Assembly: GCA_033032865.1 (NCBI GenBank)
Contig: JAWHQI010000239.1
Location: forward strand, 1,708,001-1,772,000
Direction of reading: 5' to 3'
Length of the DNA: 64,000 nt
Origin: Dactylorhiza incarnata
Lineage: Eukaryota; Streptophyta; Magnoliopsida; Asparagales; Orchidaceae
In this document: in pieces, positions 9,031-21,131 of the stretch
Numbering within the stretch: position 1 is the stretch's first letter
How the letters are laid out: each line of letters starts with the position of its first letter
Position numbers and translations under genes: made by a program
Notes under the pieces: model-generated
Told to the model about the DNA's origin: nothing
Database searches by the model: none
The model's input: only the letters and a program-made list of their open reading frames with translations

Positions 9031-11880
9031 TCCATCAAGCATCCCCAGTGCATTGATGAAGAACTTGTGCTTACTTTCATCAAGAAGCTTAGTGAAGATG
9101 TCAACTCATTGAGTGTCAGTAGATATGTATTGAATATTGATCTTTCCCTTCTCTACATTGTCTCTGAGAAAGTGGTGCCATATCTCTATGTGCTCAGTTC
9201 TGTTGTGGTGAACATGATTGGAAGCAATTGAAATTGCACTAGAGCTGTCACAATAAATTGTGGAATTGGCAAAGGAAAAGTTGTAGTTTAAGAACTGATT
9301 TTGCATCTACAAAATTTGTGAACAGTAGCTTCCTTCAGCTATAAACTCAGCCCCAGTTGTTGAAGTGGAGACTGTGGTTTTCTTCTTGTTAAACCATGAT
9401 ATCAGTCTAGCACCCAGAAATGGACATGTTCCTAAAGTGCTTTTTCTATTAAGCCTGCATCCAACATAGTCTGCATCTGAATACCCAATCAATTCAAATC
9501 CAGATTCAGCTGGATACCATAAGCCTAGCTCAGGAGTACCCTTCAGATATCTGAGAATTCTTTTGACAGAACTCATGTGGGATTCCTTTGGGACAACCTG
9601 AAATCTTGCTCAAATACATGTAGCAAACATTATATCAGGTCTGCTAGCTGTTAGGTACAGAAGAGAGCCAATGGCTGCTCTGTAAGTCTTCTGATCAAAT
9701 GACTTACCTTGTTCATCTCTATCTAAAACAGCATTAATAGCCATGGGGGTTTTCATAACAGATGCATTCTGCATCCCAAACCTTGTAATGAGTTCTCTGG
9801 TATATTTGGATTGGGATATGAAAATGCCATCTGCATTTTGTCTGACCTGGTGACCCAGGAAATAGGATAATTCACCCATGCTACTCATCTCAAATCTTGA
9901 CTGCATTAGGTAAGCAAACCTTTTGCATAAAGATTAATCTGTGGATCTAAATATAATATCATCTACATATATTAGCATAAGTAGTAGTTGTTTCTTATGT
10001 GCTCTTGTGAAAAGGGTTTTATCCACCTTTCCTCTTTCAAAGTTGTGTTCCAAGAGAAAGGTGGATAAGGTCTCATACCAATCTCTTGGAGCTTGCTTTA
10101 GACCTTATAGTGCTTTATCTAATCTATGTACAGAAGAGGGAAAAGTTGGATTGACAAAACCTGGTGGCTGCTCAACATACACCTCTTCTTGTAGTTTCAC
10201 ATTGAGAAATGCACTCTTGACATCCATCTGGTATACTTTGATCTTCATGTGGGCAGTATATGCCAGGAACATTCTGATTGCCTCTAGCCTTGCTACTGGG
10301 ACAAATGTCTGGTTGAAGTCAATGCCTTCCTCTTGCTTGTAACCTTTGGCCACAAGTCTTGCCTTGTTTCTGATTATGACCCCAGTTGAGTCCATTTTAT
10401 TTTTGAACACCCACTTGGTGCCAATAACTGGGTAATTATTTGGTCTTTCAACCAAAGTCCAGACCTTGTTCCTTTCAAACTGGGTTAGTTCCTCTTGCAT
10501 AGAAAATATCCAGTGAGGGTCACTGTTTGCTTCTTCAAACTTCTTTGGTTCATATTGTGACAAGAAGTATTGCAGCATTGTCTCATTTGTTAGTTGTTTC
10601 CTTGTCTTTACTCCTGCTGTCAAGTCTCCTATTAATTGAGTTGGAGGATGATTTTCTTGAGTCACCCTGGATCTAGTTGAGTGACCTAGGAGATTCTCTT
10701 ATTCCAGAGCTACCACTTGCTGTGTGACATTGGGTGCTTTATCCTCATTTACTTGAGTGATGTCTGTGGCTGGTAACTCAGGTGCTATAGTTTCCACTTC
10801 ATCTGCTGTAGAATCTTCACCTGAATCAGTGTCAGTCTCCTGTTGTCCTTTTTCTTGACATACAGGTGGATGGTTTACTAAGATTATCCTTTCAACTTGT
10901 TCTGCCAGCTGACCTTCTTCCTGCAGAATAGGACTGGTGGAAGTTTCCTTCCCCTTGTTAAACATGTTAGTTTAATCAAAGACCACATGCACGGACTCCT
11001 CAACTTTGTGAGAGTTTTTATTGTGGCATCTATAGGCCTTGCTTGATGATGAATATCCCAAAAATATCTCATCATCATCCTTCTTGTCAAATTTGGCAAG
11101 ATGGCTCTTCCCATTATTAAGGATAAAACAAGTACACCCAAAGATTCTAAAGTAAGTGACTATGGGTTCCTTTCCCTTCAATAACTCATAGGGAGTCTTT
11201 AATTTAGTCTTGTGCATGAGACTTCTGTTCAGAACATAGTTTGCTGAATTCACTGCCTCAGCCCAAAAGGATTTTGGCAAGTTGGATTCAGCTAATAATG
11301 TCCTACCAGATTCAATTAAGGTTCTATTTTTCCTTTCAGCCACCCCATTTTGTTGGGGGGTTCTAGGAGCTGAAAAGCATTGTCTGATCCCTTCATCCTC
11401 ACAAAATCTACACATTAACTGATTTTCAAACTCAGTGCCATGATCATTTCTGATCTCAGCAACCTGGGTGTTGAATTCAGATTGAATCTGTCTAATGAAT
11501 CTTGAGAGGATCTTGAAAGTGTCTGACTTTTCTTTCAGAAAGAATACCTAGCTGAATCTAGAAAAATCATCCACAATGACTACTGTGCAAGACTTACATG
11601 CTAAGCTTTGAGTGGAGATGGGACAAAAAAGATCCAAGTGCAGCAGGAAAAATGTTCAAGGGGAGTCATTCTTACCAATTGGTTTGAATGATGCTTTGAT
11701 CTGCTTTCCTAGCTGGCAGGATCTACAAGGATGGTCCTTATTGAATTTACCAGTTGGTAAACCCCTAACTAGGTTAAGTTTGGACAGTTTGGAAATTGTC
11801 TTACAGTTTAGGTGACTAAGTCTCCTATGCCACAACTCACTATTTTCTACTTGGGAATTGAGTAAGCAGATCTCAAACTT
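9031..11880 (-). pseudogene. E2 pol: pre-integrase, integrase, reverse transcriptase, RNase H (broken)
   Basis: Read on the minus strand, this is the element's DNA-synthesis and integration polyprotein. It starts with a GAG-pre-integrase block (LWHRRLSHLN, then CRSCQLGK) at about 11830-11700. The integrase C-half (11415-10972) has TPQQNGVAERKNRT with the catalytic Glu. Reverse transcriptase runs from about 10665 with [13 protein letters not shown] and, near 10000-9950, IYVDDII. RNase H follows to about 9106, with YSDADYVG, GAEFIAEGSY and YCDSSSAI, then the typical end near 9031. At least six stops or frameshifts break it. The protease that should precede the pre-integrase is not present. Confidence 0.88.
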
Positions 11881-13883
11881 TGTGTCGATAATCATTCGAA
11901 GTATGGTATTGGTTGCGTTGAGTGTAATTCGACACACACATATAGTTTCTTCGAGATGATGTTGACGCATATGATGGAGTTCGTCGAGATGCATTCGACG
12001 CATTCCAAAAATTGCGTCGAGTTCTATTTGACGTATGATTCATATCATTCAGTGTTTGTGACTTTGAATTTATAATTTTGTTAAGCAAGTTGATTTCTGA
12101 TCTTAATTTATCATTCTTGATCATTAAATCATATCTAACTTTATTGTAGGCATTTCTGCTATTTTTAAGAGTGGAAATGACAGAGTCAATATGAGCTTGA
12201 TAATCATTTATATACTCCTCAAATGTATCGTCCATCTCTTCTATTTCAATTTTATAACTTATGCATGTAGCATACTCATTCTTCAAATCTAAATTTTCTA
12301 AGGGTTGTTTGCCTAGGAGTCCCGGTTCATCACTAGTGTCAACCCTATTAAATGTGGTGAGTTTATTAGGGTTATTTTCCTCATGTTCTTCACATGATTC
12401 TGAAGGATTATTAGGTCTAGTCCTAAAAGATGTTACTGGTTTATCACAAGCATGCTTGCCAGTGAGTGTTTGTGATTCCTGATCAAGATGATCAAATCTC
12501 TTGGAGAGATTTTGTGAGATATCATTGATCTTTTGGCTCCTTCCATTGAGGGAGTCTTCAAAGGCTTTTGCCTTTGAGAGTTCTTTCCTTAGGTCTGAAT
12601 TTTCATTATCTAAGGAATTTATTTCTTTTTCTTTCTTAAATAGTTCATATTTCAGATCACAGTTAACTGAGAATAAAAGATCTTTACTAAGAGCTTCTAA
12701 TTCAGATTTGATTATTTTAAGTTCCTTTTGATTGTTAATGTAATCTTGGCAAAACTCTTTAAAGCATTCTTTAAATTTTTTTGAAGAAGTCCAACTCTTC
12801 AAAGATGCCTACCTCAGTTTCATTAGTGGAATTTTCTAAAGCCATTAAGCAGGCTTCTTCTGGTCCACCATCTTCATTATCCTCAGATGAGGAGGAGTTT
12901 GATTCAGAATATGAATCACTCCAGGTCTCAGTTATGAAACCTTTCCCTCCTCTCTTATCCTTTCTCAGGGAGGATTTCTTCTTTCGATCCTTCCTCAACT
13001 TGTTTTTCTTATTCTTTTCTTCCTCAGGACATTCAGTAGAAATGTTTTCTGGCTTTCTGCAAGAAAAGAAAATAATATCTTATTTAGGAGTTTTATCATA
13101 CCTTGGCTTGCTTGAGCTCCTCTATCTCCTTCTGGAATCTTCTGTCCTGACCCACTTTTTGAATCTCCTAGCCAAGAGATTAAGCATTTCTTCTTTAGTG
13201 GTGGAGGAATCTGCTTCTCCAGTTTTTAATGCAAGAGACATCTCTTTAGAAGTTGGAGTCCTTTCTTGGGCTTCTGACTCAGCCCTGCTTTTTAGTAGAA
13301 GCTCATAGGACTTGAGCTTTCCTATGAGTGCATCAGTTGATATCTCTCTGAGACATCTAGAATCTCTGATAGGCTAGATTCAAGAGTCCCATGTGCTTGG
13401 AAAGCACATGAGGAGCTTGTCATTAATCTCTTTCAGAGAGATTTCCTTGTCAAGCCTTATAAGCTCATTTATGATGAGGCTGAATCGGTCATACATTTCT
13501 GCAATGTTTTCATCAGCCTTTTTCTTGAAATTCTCATATTGAGATATGAGAAGAGCCTTTTTGTCTTTTCTCTCATCAGAGCTTCCTTCAACTAGTTTGG
13601 AGAGAGATTCTCATATCTCAGTTGAGACAAGTATGTTCATGGCCTTGGCATCACATGCCATGACCTTCTTCTCATCATCAGTCCATTCTGCTCTGGGGAC
13701 TGAGGTTTGTATGACCTTTCCAGTGGTGTCTTTCCTTATTGGGGCTGGAGGACCTGTGAGGATGACATTGAAGATTTCCTCATCAATAGAATTCATATAA
13801 AGTTTTATTCTGTCCTTCTAGAGTGTGAACTTATTTAAGTTACACACTGGGGGTCTTGTGGAAGCATAATCCTTAGTACTCAT
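11873..13883 (-). pseudogene. E2 gag, broken
   Basis: The start ATG at 13883 lies about 85 bases after the primer site. A TAG falls at codon 22, where the family normally has Trp. Blocks follow: NSIDEEIFNVIL, an acidic/lysine-rich helical part (YENFKKKADENIAEMYDRF, about 13540-13480), and a degenerate zinc knuckle near 13060-13030 (CRKPENISTEC, with the expected His lost). Next come a basic and Ser/Glu-rich linker (12998-12771) and a long coiled-coil-like open frame (12802-11873, 309 residues). Its last 50 residues are Arg/Asn/Ser/Thr-rich and are encoded by TCGAC-type repeats. This frame runs directly into pre-integrase sequence, so the gag/protease boundary has been deleted. Confidence 0.82.
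11880..12040 (-). repeat. TCGAC-type motif cluster inside E2 gag C-terminus
   Basis: Motifs such as CGTCGA, TCGACG and TCGAC recur every 20-25 bases, as in the LTR U3. Here they lie in frame at the end of gag, exactly where the protease is missing. Confidence 0.65.
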
Positions 13884-13967
13884 TTTCATTATAAAATCTG
13901 TTTGTAATAACGAAATAAGAGCAGGAGGTCTTTTTGATCAAGGTGTTAACCTTTTAATGATCAACCT

Positions 13968-13980
13968 GGCTCTGATACCA
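13968..13980 (-). promoter_or_regulatory. E2 primer-binding site (tRNA-Met type)
   Basis: On the minus strand TGGTATCAGAGCC lies two bases inside the 5' LTR. This is the usual copia primer site, complementary to the 3' end of initiator tRNA-Met. Confidence 0.92.
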
Positions 13981-13982
13981 AA

Positions 13983-15678
13983 TGAAAGTGCACAGTGTGC
14001 CTCTGAGAATCCTCTATAGTGGTGGTGAATAGAGATTTAAATTTATTTCTATCCTAACTGTGAAAGCAATAAAATAAACTATGGATTTATGCTCATTAAG
14101 ATCACAGGCAGAAAAATAATGGTGCAGGAAATAAAGTGCAGAATTAAAGGAACTTGTGACAGCACAGAAAAGCAATCCAGAAGACACAAAGATTTTTATA
14201 GAGGTTCCCCAAAATGTGGGTACTCCCCTCTTCTACCACATGGTAGGGATGCACCACTGTGCCTGATTCTTTTGGTAAGGAGACTCTTAGAACCACTGAT
14301 CTTTTAACAAGGAGATCATGAACCACCAAATCTTTTGATAAGGAGATCTTGAACCACCAGATCTTTTGATAAGGATATTTTGAACCACTGAGTACTTTGG
14401 AAGAGGGATTCTCAAAACTCTGTACAAGGGAATGAGAAGGAGAAAGAAAGAAGGGGAGAAGAGGAAGAATTCTATTTTCAAAATTCTTATGAAGGCTCTA
14501 TGAAGAACAGCTTCTTGGATCTTTCACTGGATCTGCTCTTGATTAACTCCTGCTTATGATAGTGTTGTATTGCAGGAGCTATGGATGTCAGATCCTTTTT
14601 ATTTCCACTGATTGAGATCTTTGCTGCTATATGATTGTGATGAAAAGCAACTTTTAGATCCTCTGTTTTATGAGATGGAGAGCAGTAGTTGTTTCTTCTC
14701 TATGTGTGCTCTATTAGGGTTCCTGAGGGAGAAGAAGAAGGGGAAAAAGCGATAGAATAGTATTGTCGATTATGATAAGTGCTCTGCCCTTCTCTTTCTT
14801 TTCCTTCCTTTTATTGTCCACACACAGATTTGAATTTGTTTCCCTTTCTAGTAAGACCTGAAAAGGTACTCTGCTATGGACAATCTCTTTCTTTCCTTCT
14901 TTAATTCCAGACCCGTTCAGCAACATTAAGCAAGTTTCCAAGAAAGCTTTTTGTCCTCTTTTAGTTCTTCTTTCTATTTGAGGCAATTAATGAGCCGTTG
15001 GAGAATGGTCTTGAGAGAGGTGGGTCATGAGAGATGGTCCAAAATGACAGCTGAAAAAGTTTTCCTTTTCATACTGTATTCGACGTAGCGTCGAGTTCTC
15101 TTCCTCTCTTATCAACGCACCTTCGAGTTCTTGTTGGAGCAGCTTCGAATTCATCCTTGCTCTAATTGAACTCTGCTAGTCAACGTTGTGTCGATACCTT
15201 ATCGACGTAACTGTCGAGTTGATGACATGGATCTGAACTTCATTATTTGCATCGAGATGAAGTCGACGTTGCGTCGACTTTAGATGGCTTCGACAGATAC
15301 TTCCTTCTGCTCTGAATTGACATTGAAGCTATGTAGAATTCTCAAGATACTTCAATAGGCCCATGGCCTCTATGTCGATATCTATTCAATGTAACGTTGA
15401 ATTGAATTACTTCGACAGAAGGGTGAACTACTTGGACTTCTAGTCAGAGTAGCGTCGACAATAACTTGACGTTGCGTCGAATTCTATTCGACGCAAATGA
15501 TAATTTGCTCAAATTTTGCTTCTCTTGATTTTGGCCTTTACACCCTAGGTTGAGTGTGACATCCTAAGACATCAAATGACTAGATTACACTCACTATACA
15601 ATGGGTAATTCAATCTTAAGAAATAAAATCACTTTTAGGTAATTTGTTAAGTTAAATCAAAAGTGGTTTTTCCCAACA
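13983..15678 (-). repeat. E2 5' LTR (1696 bp)
   Basis: On the plus strand it runs from TGAAAGTGC, next to the primer site, to CCAACA. It is the full-length reference for the interrupted left LTR. It contains a 31 bp tandem repeat near its inner end and the TCGACG motif array in U3 (about 15077-15492). It ends directly against the satellite block. The five bases after it are AGGTG. Confidence 0.93.
14268..14392 (-). repeat. 31 bp tandem repeat in E2 5' LTR
   Basis: Four copies of a unit beginning TCTTTTGATAAGGAGATCTT and ending near GAACCACCAGA are visible, with a few substitutions each. The part of the other LTR that would carry it is outside the window. Confidence 0.85.
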
Positions 15679-17018
15679 AGGTGTTGTGGGCAAAAAAATC
15701 GAACAACCGGATCAAAAGTTTTGGCTACTTCAAGTTTAGGTGTCATTTGGAGTTGAATCCTGCATTACCATTGCAACCTTATATCTATTGACATTTGATG
15801 TAGGGCTACTAGGTTAGTCCGAAAAGGTGTTGTGAGAAAAAATCAGACAATCGGATCAAAAGTTATGGATGTTTGAAGTTTAGGTGTTATTTGGAGCTAA
15901 TTCTCGCATTCCACTGCAAGACATTTTGCATCGATCACTAAATTAGTAGGAATGGGTAAAACTTGTTCTCCATTGAATGCAAGGCTCTGATCTCATTCTG
16001 AAAAGGTGTTGCGAGAAAAATTTGGACAACCAGATCATAAGTTATGGTTGTTTGAAGTTTAGGTGTCATTTAGAACTAAATTCCGCATTACCACTGCATC
16101 TAGCTGTATATCGACAACTAAATGAACTTGAATGGGTTAAAATTGTACTCTATTGGATGTAGTGCTCTGATATCATTTTGAAAATGTGTTGTGCGCAAAA
16201 ATTGGACAACTTGATCAAAAGTTATGGATGTTTGATGTTTGTGTCATTTGGAGCAAAATTCTCATTACCACTGCAGGCCATTATATACTAACCATTAAAC
16301 AAACTGGAACATGTAAGACTTGTTCTCCATTGGATGTTGGGCTCCAAGCACATTCCGAAAAGGTGTGGTAGGCAAATATTGGATAACCGAATAAAAAGTT
16401 ATGGTTGATTGATGTTTAGGTGTCATTTAGTGCTAAATTCTGCATTACCACTCCAACCTGCTATTTATCGACCACTAAATGAACTGGAAGGGGTGAAACT
16501 TGTGCTCCACTGGATGTAGTGCTCCGAGCTTATTCTGAAATGGTGTTGTGGGTAAAAATTGTACAACCGGATCAAAAGTTATAGCTGTTTAAAGTTTATT
16601 TGTCATTTGCAGCTAAATCCTGCTTTACAACAACAACCCATTGTATATTGACCATTAAATGAACTACAATGGTTACAACTTATTTTCCATTTGATGTAGT
16701 GCTCCGAGCTCATTCTGAAAAAGTGTTGTGGGCAAAAATTGGACAACCAGATCAAAATTTATGGATGTTTGAAGTTTAGGTGTCATTTTGAGCTAAATCT
16801 CGCATTACCACTGCAACCTACTGTATATTTACCACTAAACAAACTAGAATGGGTAAAACTTTTGACTCATTGGATGTCGGTCATCGATCTCATTATGAAA
16901 ATGGGTAAAAATCGGACAACGGGATCAAAAGTTATAGATGTTTGAAGTTTAGGTGTCATTTGAAGTCAAATCAATCATTTCCACTACAACACACTGTCCA
17001 ATGACCACTAAACAAACA
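15679..17018. repeat. Satellite block, about eight monomers of 177-180 bp
   Basis: Units start (GTGTTG or equivalent) near 15681, 15827, 16006, 16186, 16363, 16543, 16723 and 16898, giving periods of 179, 180, 177, 180 and 180. Conserved words include GATCAAAAGTTATGG, GTTTGAAGTTTAGGTGTCAT and GCATTACCACTGCAACC. The first unit has an internal deletion (146 bp) and the last is cut by E4. Monomers are clearly diverged from each other. The period is typical of plant centromeric or pericentromeric satellites, but the family is not one I recognise. Confidence 0.9.
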
Positions 17019-17023
17019 CGATC

Positions 17024-17751
17024 TGTTTACCCAAAAGACCGCTACCTAAGCAACACCTCTCCTAGACCAGATGGTTTGACATGTGTAGCCGCCCAACACC
17101 TTAATTAGTGCTTAACACATGGGTATCTTAACCCATCTTCAACAAGCCGGGCGGTCTGCCAACGCCAGACCGCCACCAAGGATTAAAGACTACCAAGGCT
17201 CAAGTCCAGGAGGCAAGTCGCGGCCTCAGGTAATAGACCGCGCGGGTTGTTATCCTCCTCAAGTCAAGGTCTTTCAATTCAAGTCTTACACAAAATGAAG
17301 GTTAAGCTACCAGGCCGCGCGGCTTATCTCATATTCTCCCTTCTGTATCCCGTCACTCCCTTGCTCAATTATCCTATATCCGGGAAGGCGGTAATATTAT
17401 CCCTGCCTGTTTGGGCAGGCCCCCGAGCCTGTAAATATGGGGGTCAACGTTCCTAAGCCACGCACACTCGAATCCAGAGCTCTCCTGTCAGAGCAGCGGT
17501 CTCGAGTTTACTGTCTTGCGACTTATTGCCCGGCCAGCTTCTCTTTTTCCTCACCCTGTAACCCGCTGTAACCACTTTACTTAAATCAAGGGAAAGCCCA
17601 TCACAAGAGTGGCATTCGTCGTGATGGGCGAAGTCTGGTCTCGACCGCTGCTAGTTGTCTAAGTGGTTTGATTTCTCTTACTCATTAGTAACCGGCAGCT
17701 CGCTAGTGGTCTAAGTGGTTTGAACGTGGAGGTGCATTTTCAGCATCAACA
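17024..17751 (+). repeat. E4 5' LTR (tentative limits)
   Basis: Satellite homology ends before TGTTTACC at 17024, and a possible LTR end CATCAACA lies at 17744-17751. The segment is GC-richer, with GCGCGG words also found in the E4 3' region. It has a TATA-like GTAAATATGG at 17431. I cannot confirm the inner end because the 3' LTR is not in the window, and I did not recognise the primer site. Confidence 0.5.
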
Positions 17752-17865
17752 TAAACACGCGACCTTCAGATTGTGAGTTGTTGGTGAACTCCTTGACAAA
17801 TATCAGGCCGCTAGTTTGTCCAATGAGACCACTCCGACCACAGTGATGATTCCCCGTGGGAGGCA

Positions 17866-19406
17866 TTGGAGCAGTCTAAGCGGCAAGCCGAGCGGGCTCA
17901 GAAGGCGACTGATCAACGACTAGAGGCGATCAAACAAGCCCTAGCTATGCTAACCGAGCGGCTAGTTCCTCAACAAGCCGCGACTAACCAAATAACAACT
18001 CAGGTTCCTCCCCCTCCTCCGTACCCTTTACCTCAAGTATCTAATTTCTAACCGCCTCAAGAAGGTTTCATGGCTCGGCAAACCTTCTATAAAGAAGCCA
18101 CCCAGAACATACCGGCACGGGTTCTTAATTTTTAGGGGGCGACCTATCATGCGGCCGCCTTTGTTATCCATCGGCCTGTCCTCCAGAAGCCACATCCCGT
18201 ATTCTTTATCAGACAGCCTGTCCGCGACTAGCCGCAGGTTTGGTGGCTTGTTACTCTGTTCCTCTTCTTTATAAAGACACCGAAGAAACTTCTCCATTTG
18301 TGAACGATGTTCGAGGTGAGCCAGCTCCGAATAATTTCAGAGAACCCCACTTGCCAGCATTTAGTGGAGAATCTGATCCGGCCATTCATCTTCAGGCTTT
18401 TGAATCGGTCGTTGGTCTAAGAACCCTCACTGATGCTACTAGGTGCAAACTTCTCGCGATATCCTTTGATGGACAAGCGAGGGAATGGTTCTATGGGTTG
18501 CACCCTCGATCCATCGATTGCTTCGCTGAACTACGTAAGGAATTTCTGCTTTGATTCTCTACCTCAAAGAAAAGGAAAAGTGGTCCGGCAACTCTCTTCA
18601 AAATAAGGCAACGTGAAGATGAGACATGGGCTTGTTTTGTTGACCGCTTCCAAAAAGAGATCATGAAAATTCAGAATGTGGATCCAGAACTGTATAGGGT
18701 TCCTCTGATTCATGTCCTGAGAGAAGGGTCACTAAAGATTGAAGCTAACATCAGAGAACCGAAAACTTACCAGGAGATGATAAGCTTGGCGAATATGTTT
18801 ATCAGGGGTGAAAAAAGTAACCAAGGGTATGCCGCAAAGCTGCTCAAAGACAAGGATCTGCCCAATCCTTCTTCCGCTCATCAACAACCATACCACCATC
18901 CACCTCGACCTGATTTTGAACCCTGTGCTCAGAGGGGGAGAAATTTTAGGCATAAATATTCATCTTTTGGCCATCAACTGTTTCAATATCAGAAACCGCC
19001 GTTGGTCGCCGCATCCGCTCCACCCATGACAGTTCCGCAAATAATGCCAGTGTATCTACCGCAATACACTGTGCCACCACCACCAATTGCTCCATCCATT
19101 CAATATGATGATTCACAAGAATCATTTACTCCTCTCAACATCATTATGGATGAAGTTGTCCAAATTCTGCAGAAGAGACCTGACATCATGAAACCTGCTT
19201 CTCTGAGGTCAGATATCAGAAATCGCAATCTAAACCTCTTCTGTGAGTACCAAAAAGAGGGAGGGCATCTGATCGAAAATTTTCGGGCCTTTCGCTTGTT
19301 GATAGAAAGTCTCTTGGGAGAGGGAAAGCTCTGAGGCCTGGTACGGAAAGAAATGCCTACTGAATCACCAGCTGTAAAATGGAAAGAAACAGTCGAAGTC
19401 ACCTGG
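17866..19406 (+). pseudogene. E4 gag, broken
   Basis: This is the structural protein of the Tat-type particle. The first frame (17866-18048) gives a charged, coiled-coil-like N-terminus, then a proline-rich stretch (VPPPPPYPLP). After several stops and a frame change, the conserved capsid region appears from about 18300: PAFSGESDPAIHLQAFE, then FDGQAREWFYGL. A TGA at 18555 interrupts it. The same frame resumes through VDRFQKEI and TYQEMISLANMFI (about 18760). It continues as a proline-rich part and an RNCNLNLFCEYQKE-like knuckle remnant to a TGA at 19332. E3 is inserted shortly after, at 19411. Confidence 0.82.
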
Positions 19407-19689
19407 GAATATGAAAGAATATAAGTTTTGTAGTCTAAGTATCCTAGGGGGGGGGGGTGAATAGGTCTTTTAAATTTTACTTGATTAGCTTTAGCTGTTT
19501 TCAGAGTTAATTCAAGCAAATCAGCAAACACAGAAAGCACACAATAATTTATAGTAGTTCCCCAAAGACAGTGTGTCTATGGGTAGTCCACTTTCCCCCT
19601 CCACCCTTCTAACAGTGTGTTAGACAGGGCCAACTTCTCCAAACTCGGCTCAAAGAGCTTACAACACAAGTTCCTCAGAACTTCTCAGA

Positions 19690-20030
19690 TCAAGAATGAT
19701 CCTACCTCAGGACACAAGTCCCTACAACTCAGAGCTATCACCAGCTCCTACCTCAGGCACAACTTCCCTACAAACTCATAGGATAACACCTCCTACAGCT
19801 CAGACAATAATGTCCTACAACTCAGACCTCTCCCAGGTCCTACCACTCAGAGGACTCCTCCTCCTACAGCTCAGACCAGCTCCTGGTCCTACCTCAGGCT
19901 GTTAAGCCCTACCTCAGATCTGCTCCAGATCCTACACTCAGGTGTTCAGCCCTACAGCTCAGAACCCTCAGGTTCCTACAAACTCAGACCAAATGGTCTT
20001 ACAACTCAGGCAAGATGCCCTACGGATAAA
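19690..20030 (-). repeat. CCTACANCTCAGA short repeat array in E3 3' LTR
   Basis: The words CCTACAGCTCAGA, CCTACCTCAG and CCTACAACTCAGA recur about every 20-30 bases with variable fill. The array lies downstream of the promoter (R/U5 part) and is repeated in the right LTR at about 54480-54830. Confidence 0.75.
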
Positions 20031-20869
20031 TGATTTAGAAATTTATTCTACAGCAGAGGTACTCTCCTGTAGATCCTGCACAGAATGTGCTTCCTGTTGC
20101 TGAAGATGTTGATTACAGCAACTAACTTGATCTTCCTCTTTGACAGATCACCTTGCTCCTTATTGCAAAGGAGCTCACTTTCTTTCTCTGTTATCTTCTT
20201 CTTCTTGTTCAGTGAGCAGGAGGAAGAAGACGAGAGCTTCAACCGTCAATGTAACAGTTGATCTGTTATTCACACAACGGATGATCGGGGTTTCTTCAAA
20301 TGTGCCCTAACACTTCCTTTTATACATCTCTGATCTTCAACGGCTCTTAGCTGATCTGCTAAGAGGTATGGGAGAAGCTGGTGGACCCCACACAGCTATC
20401 CTTCAACTAGTCCTAGCCGCAGATCCCGCCGCCCAACTTTTCCGTAGAGAAGGACTGCGCTCGATGAACATGGAACACTCTACGTCCGACGAACCAGCAG
20501 TCCCCTGCGATCGACGATCTTGCCAGCTCAGTGCTCGACAAACTTGCCTTGTGTGTCTTCTCAGCGGATCCACTGAGACGGCTCCTCGTCTCAGCATTTG
20601 TCGAACGACGTTCCGCGTTCGACGATCTTGCCTTGTGTGTCTTCTCAGCGGCTTCAGCTTTGATCTAGTCTCAGCGGTTTCTGCTTCGACCTCATCTCAG
20701 CGGTCGACGAACGGCGTTCAGCGTTCAACGAATATCGAGCCCAGTTCGACGACCACGCTGATTCTTAGCGTATAATTAACATCTCAGCGGAGGCACCTTC
20801 TTCTCAGCGGATACGCTGAAACGACTCCTCGTCTGAGCAGTTTTGCCCCCCCTCATCTCAGCGGTTTGG

Positions 20870-21021
20870 CTGAGACAAAACTTCATCTTTTGGAAGATGA
20901 TTTCTCCACATCTAAGGGCATGTTTGGCCCTTTCTTTTGAGTCGACTGAGACAAAACTTCATCTTCTAGAAGATGATTTCTCTACATCTAAGGGCATGTT
21001 TGGCCCTTCCTTTTGAGTCAC
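20870..21021 (-). repeat. 76 bp tandem duplication in E3 3' LTR U3
   Basis: Two copies of a unit starting CTGAGACAAAACTTCATCTT and containing GGGCATGTTTGGCCC lie head to tail. The same pair is in the right LTR at about 55672-55825. Confidence 0.85.
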
Positions 21022-21131
21022 CTGCACCTGTATATCTTACACAAGTATAGCTCATCAAATACAATATGTCCTTAGCATTGAGAGTGATGCCTCTTCAAAT
21101 CAAGGTACTATTGAGGGCAATATACCCAACA

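Larger units (their letters stand above)
5667..15678 (-). mobile_element. E2: SIRE/Maximus-like Ty1/copia element, minus strand, left LTR interrupted by E1
   Basis: Read on the minus strand, the order is 5' LTR (15678-13983), tRNA-Met type primer site, gag, integrase, reverse transcriptase, RNase H, an extra 3' ORF, purine tract, and 3' LTR (6776 down to 5667, then interrupted by E1). The missing roughly 590 bases of the 3' LTR should lie left of the window, beyond E1's 5' LTR. All coding regions are broken, and the protease is absent. An ORF after pol is typical of the SIRE/Maximus group. Confidence 0.92.
19412..21131 (-). repeat. E3 3' LTR (1720 bp)
   Basis: It starts TGAAAGAATAT on the plus strand, has a G10-11 run before TGAATAGGTC, and ends CCAACA. 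It aligns throughout with 54203-55933. It holds the CCTACANCTCAGA array (19690-20030), a minus-strand TATAAAAG (20317-20324), CTCAGCGG/GTTCGACG motifs (20460-20870), and a 76 bp tandem duplication (20870-21021). Confidence 0.93.

Noticed and set aside
17752..17790. E4 primer-binding site
   Set aside because: No stretch after the tentative LTR end clearly matches a tRNA 3' end that I know, so none is annotated.
19407..19411. Perfect 5 bp target duplication of E3
   Set aside because: GAATA against GAATG match at four of five bases. The insertion is clear from the split E4, but the duplication is not perfect. The same holds for E5 (GGTAG/AGTAG).
20368..20775. Cys/Ser-rich 135-residue frame in the E3 left LTR
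   Set aside because: It lies in the U3 motif zone and is not kept intact in the right LTR.
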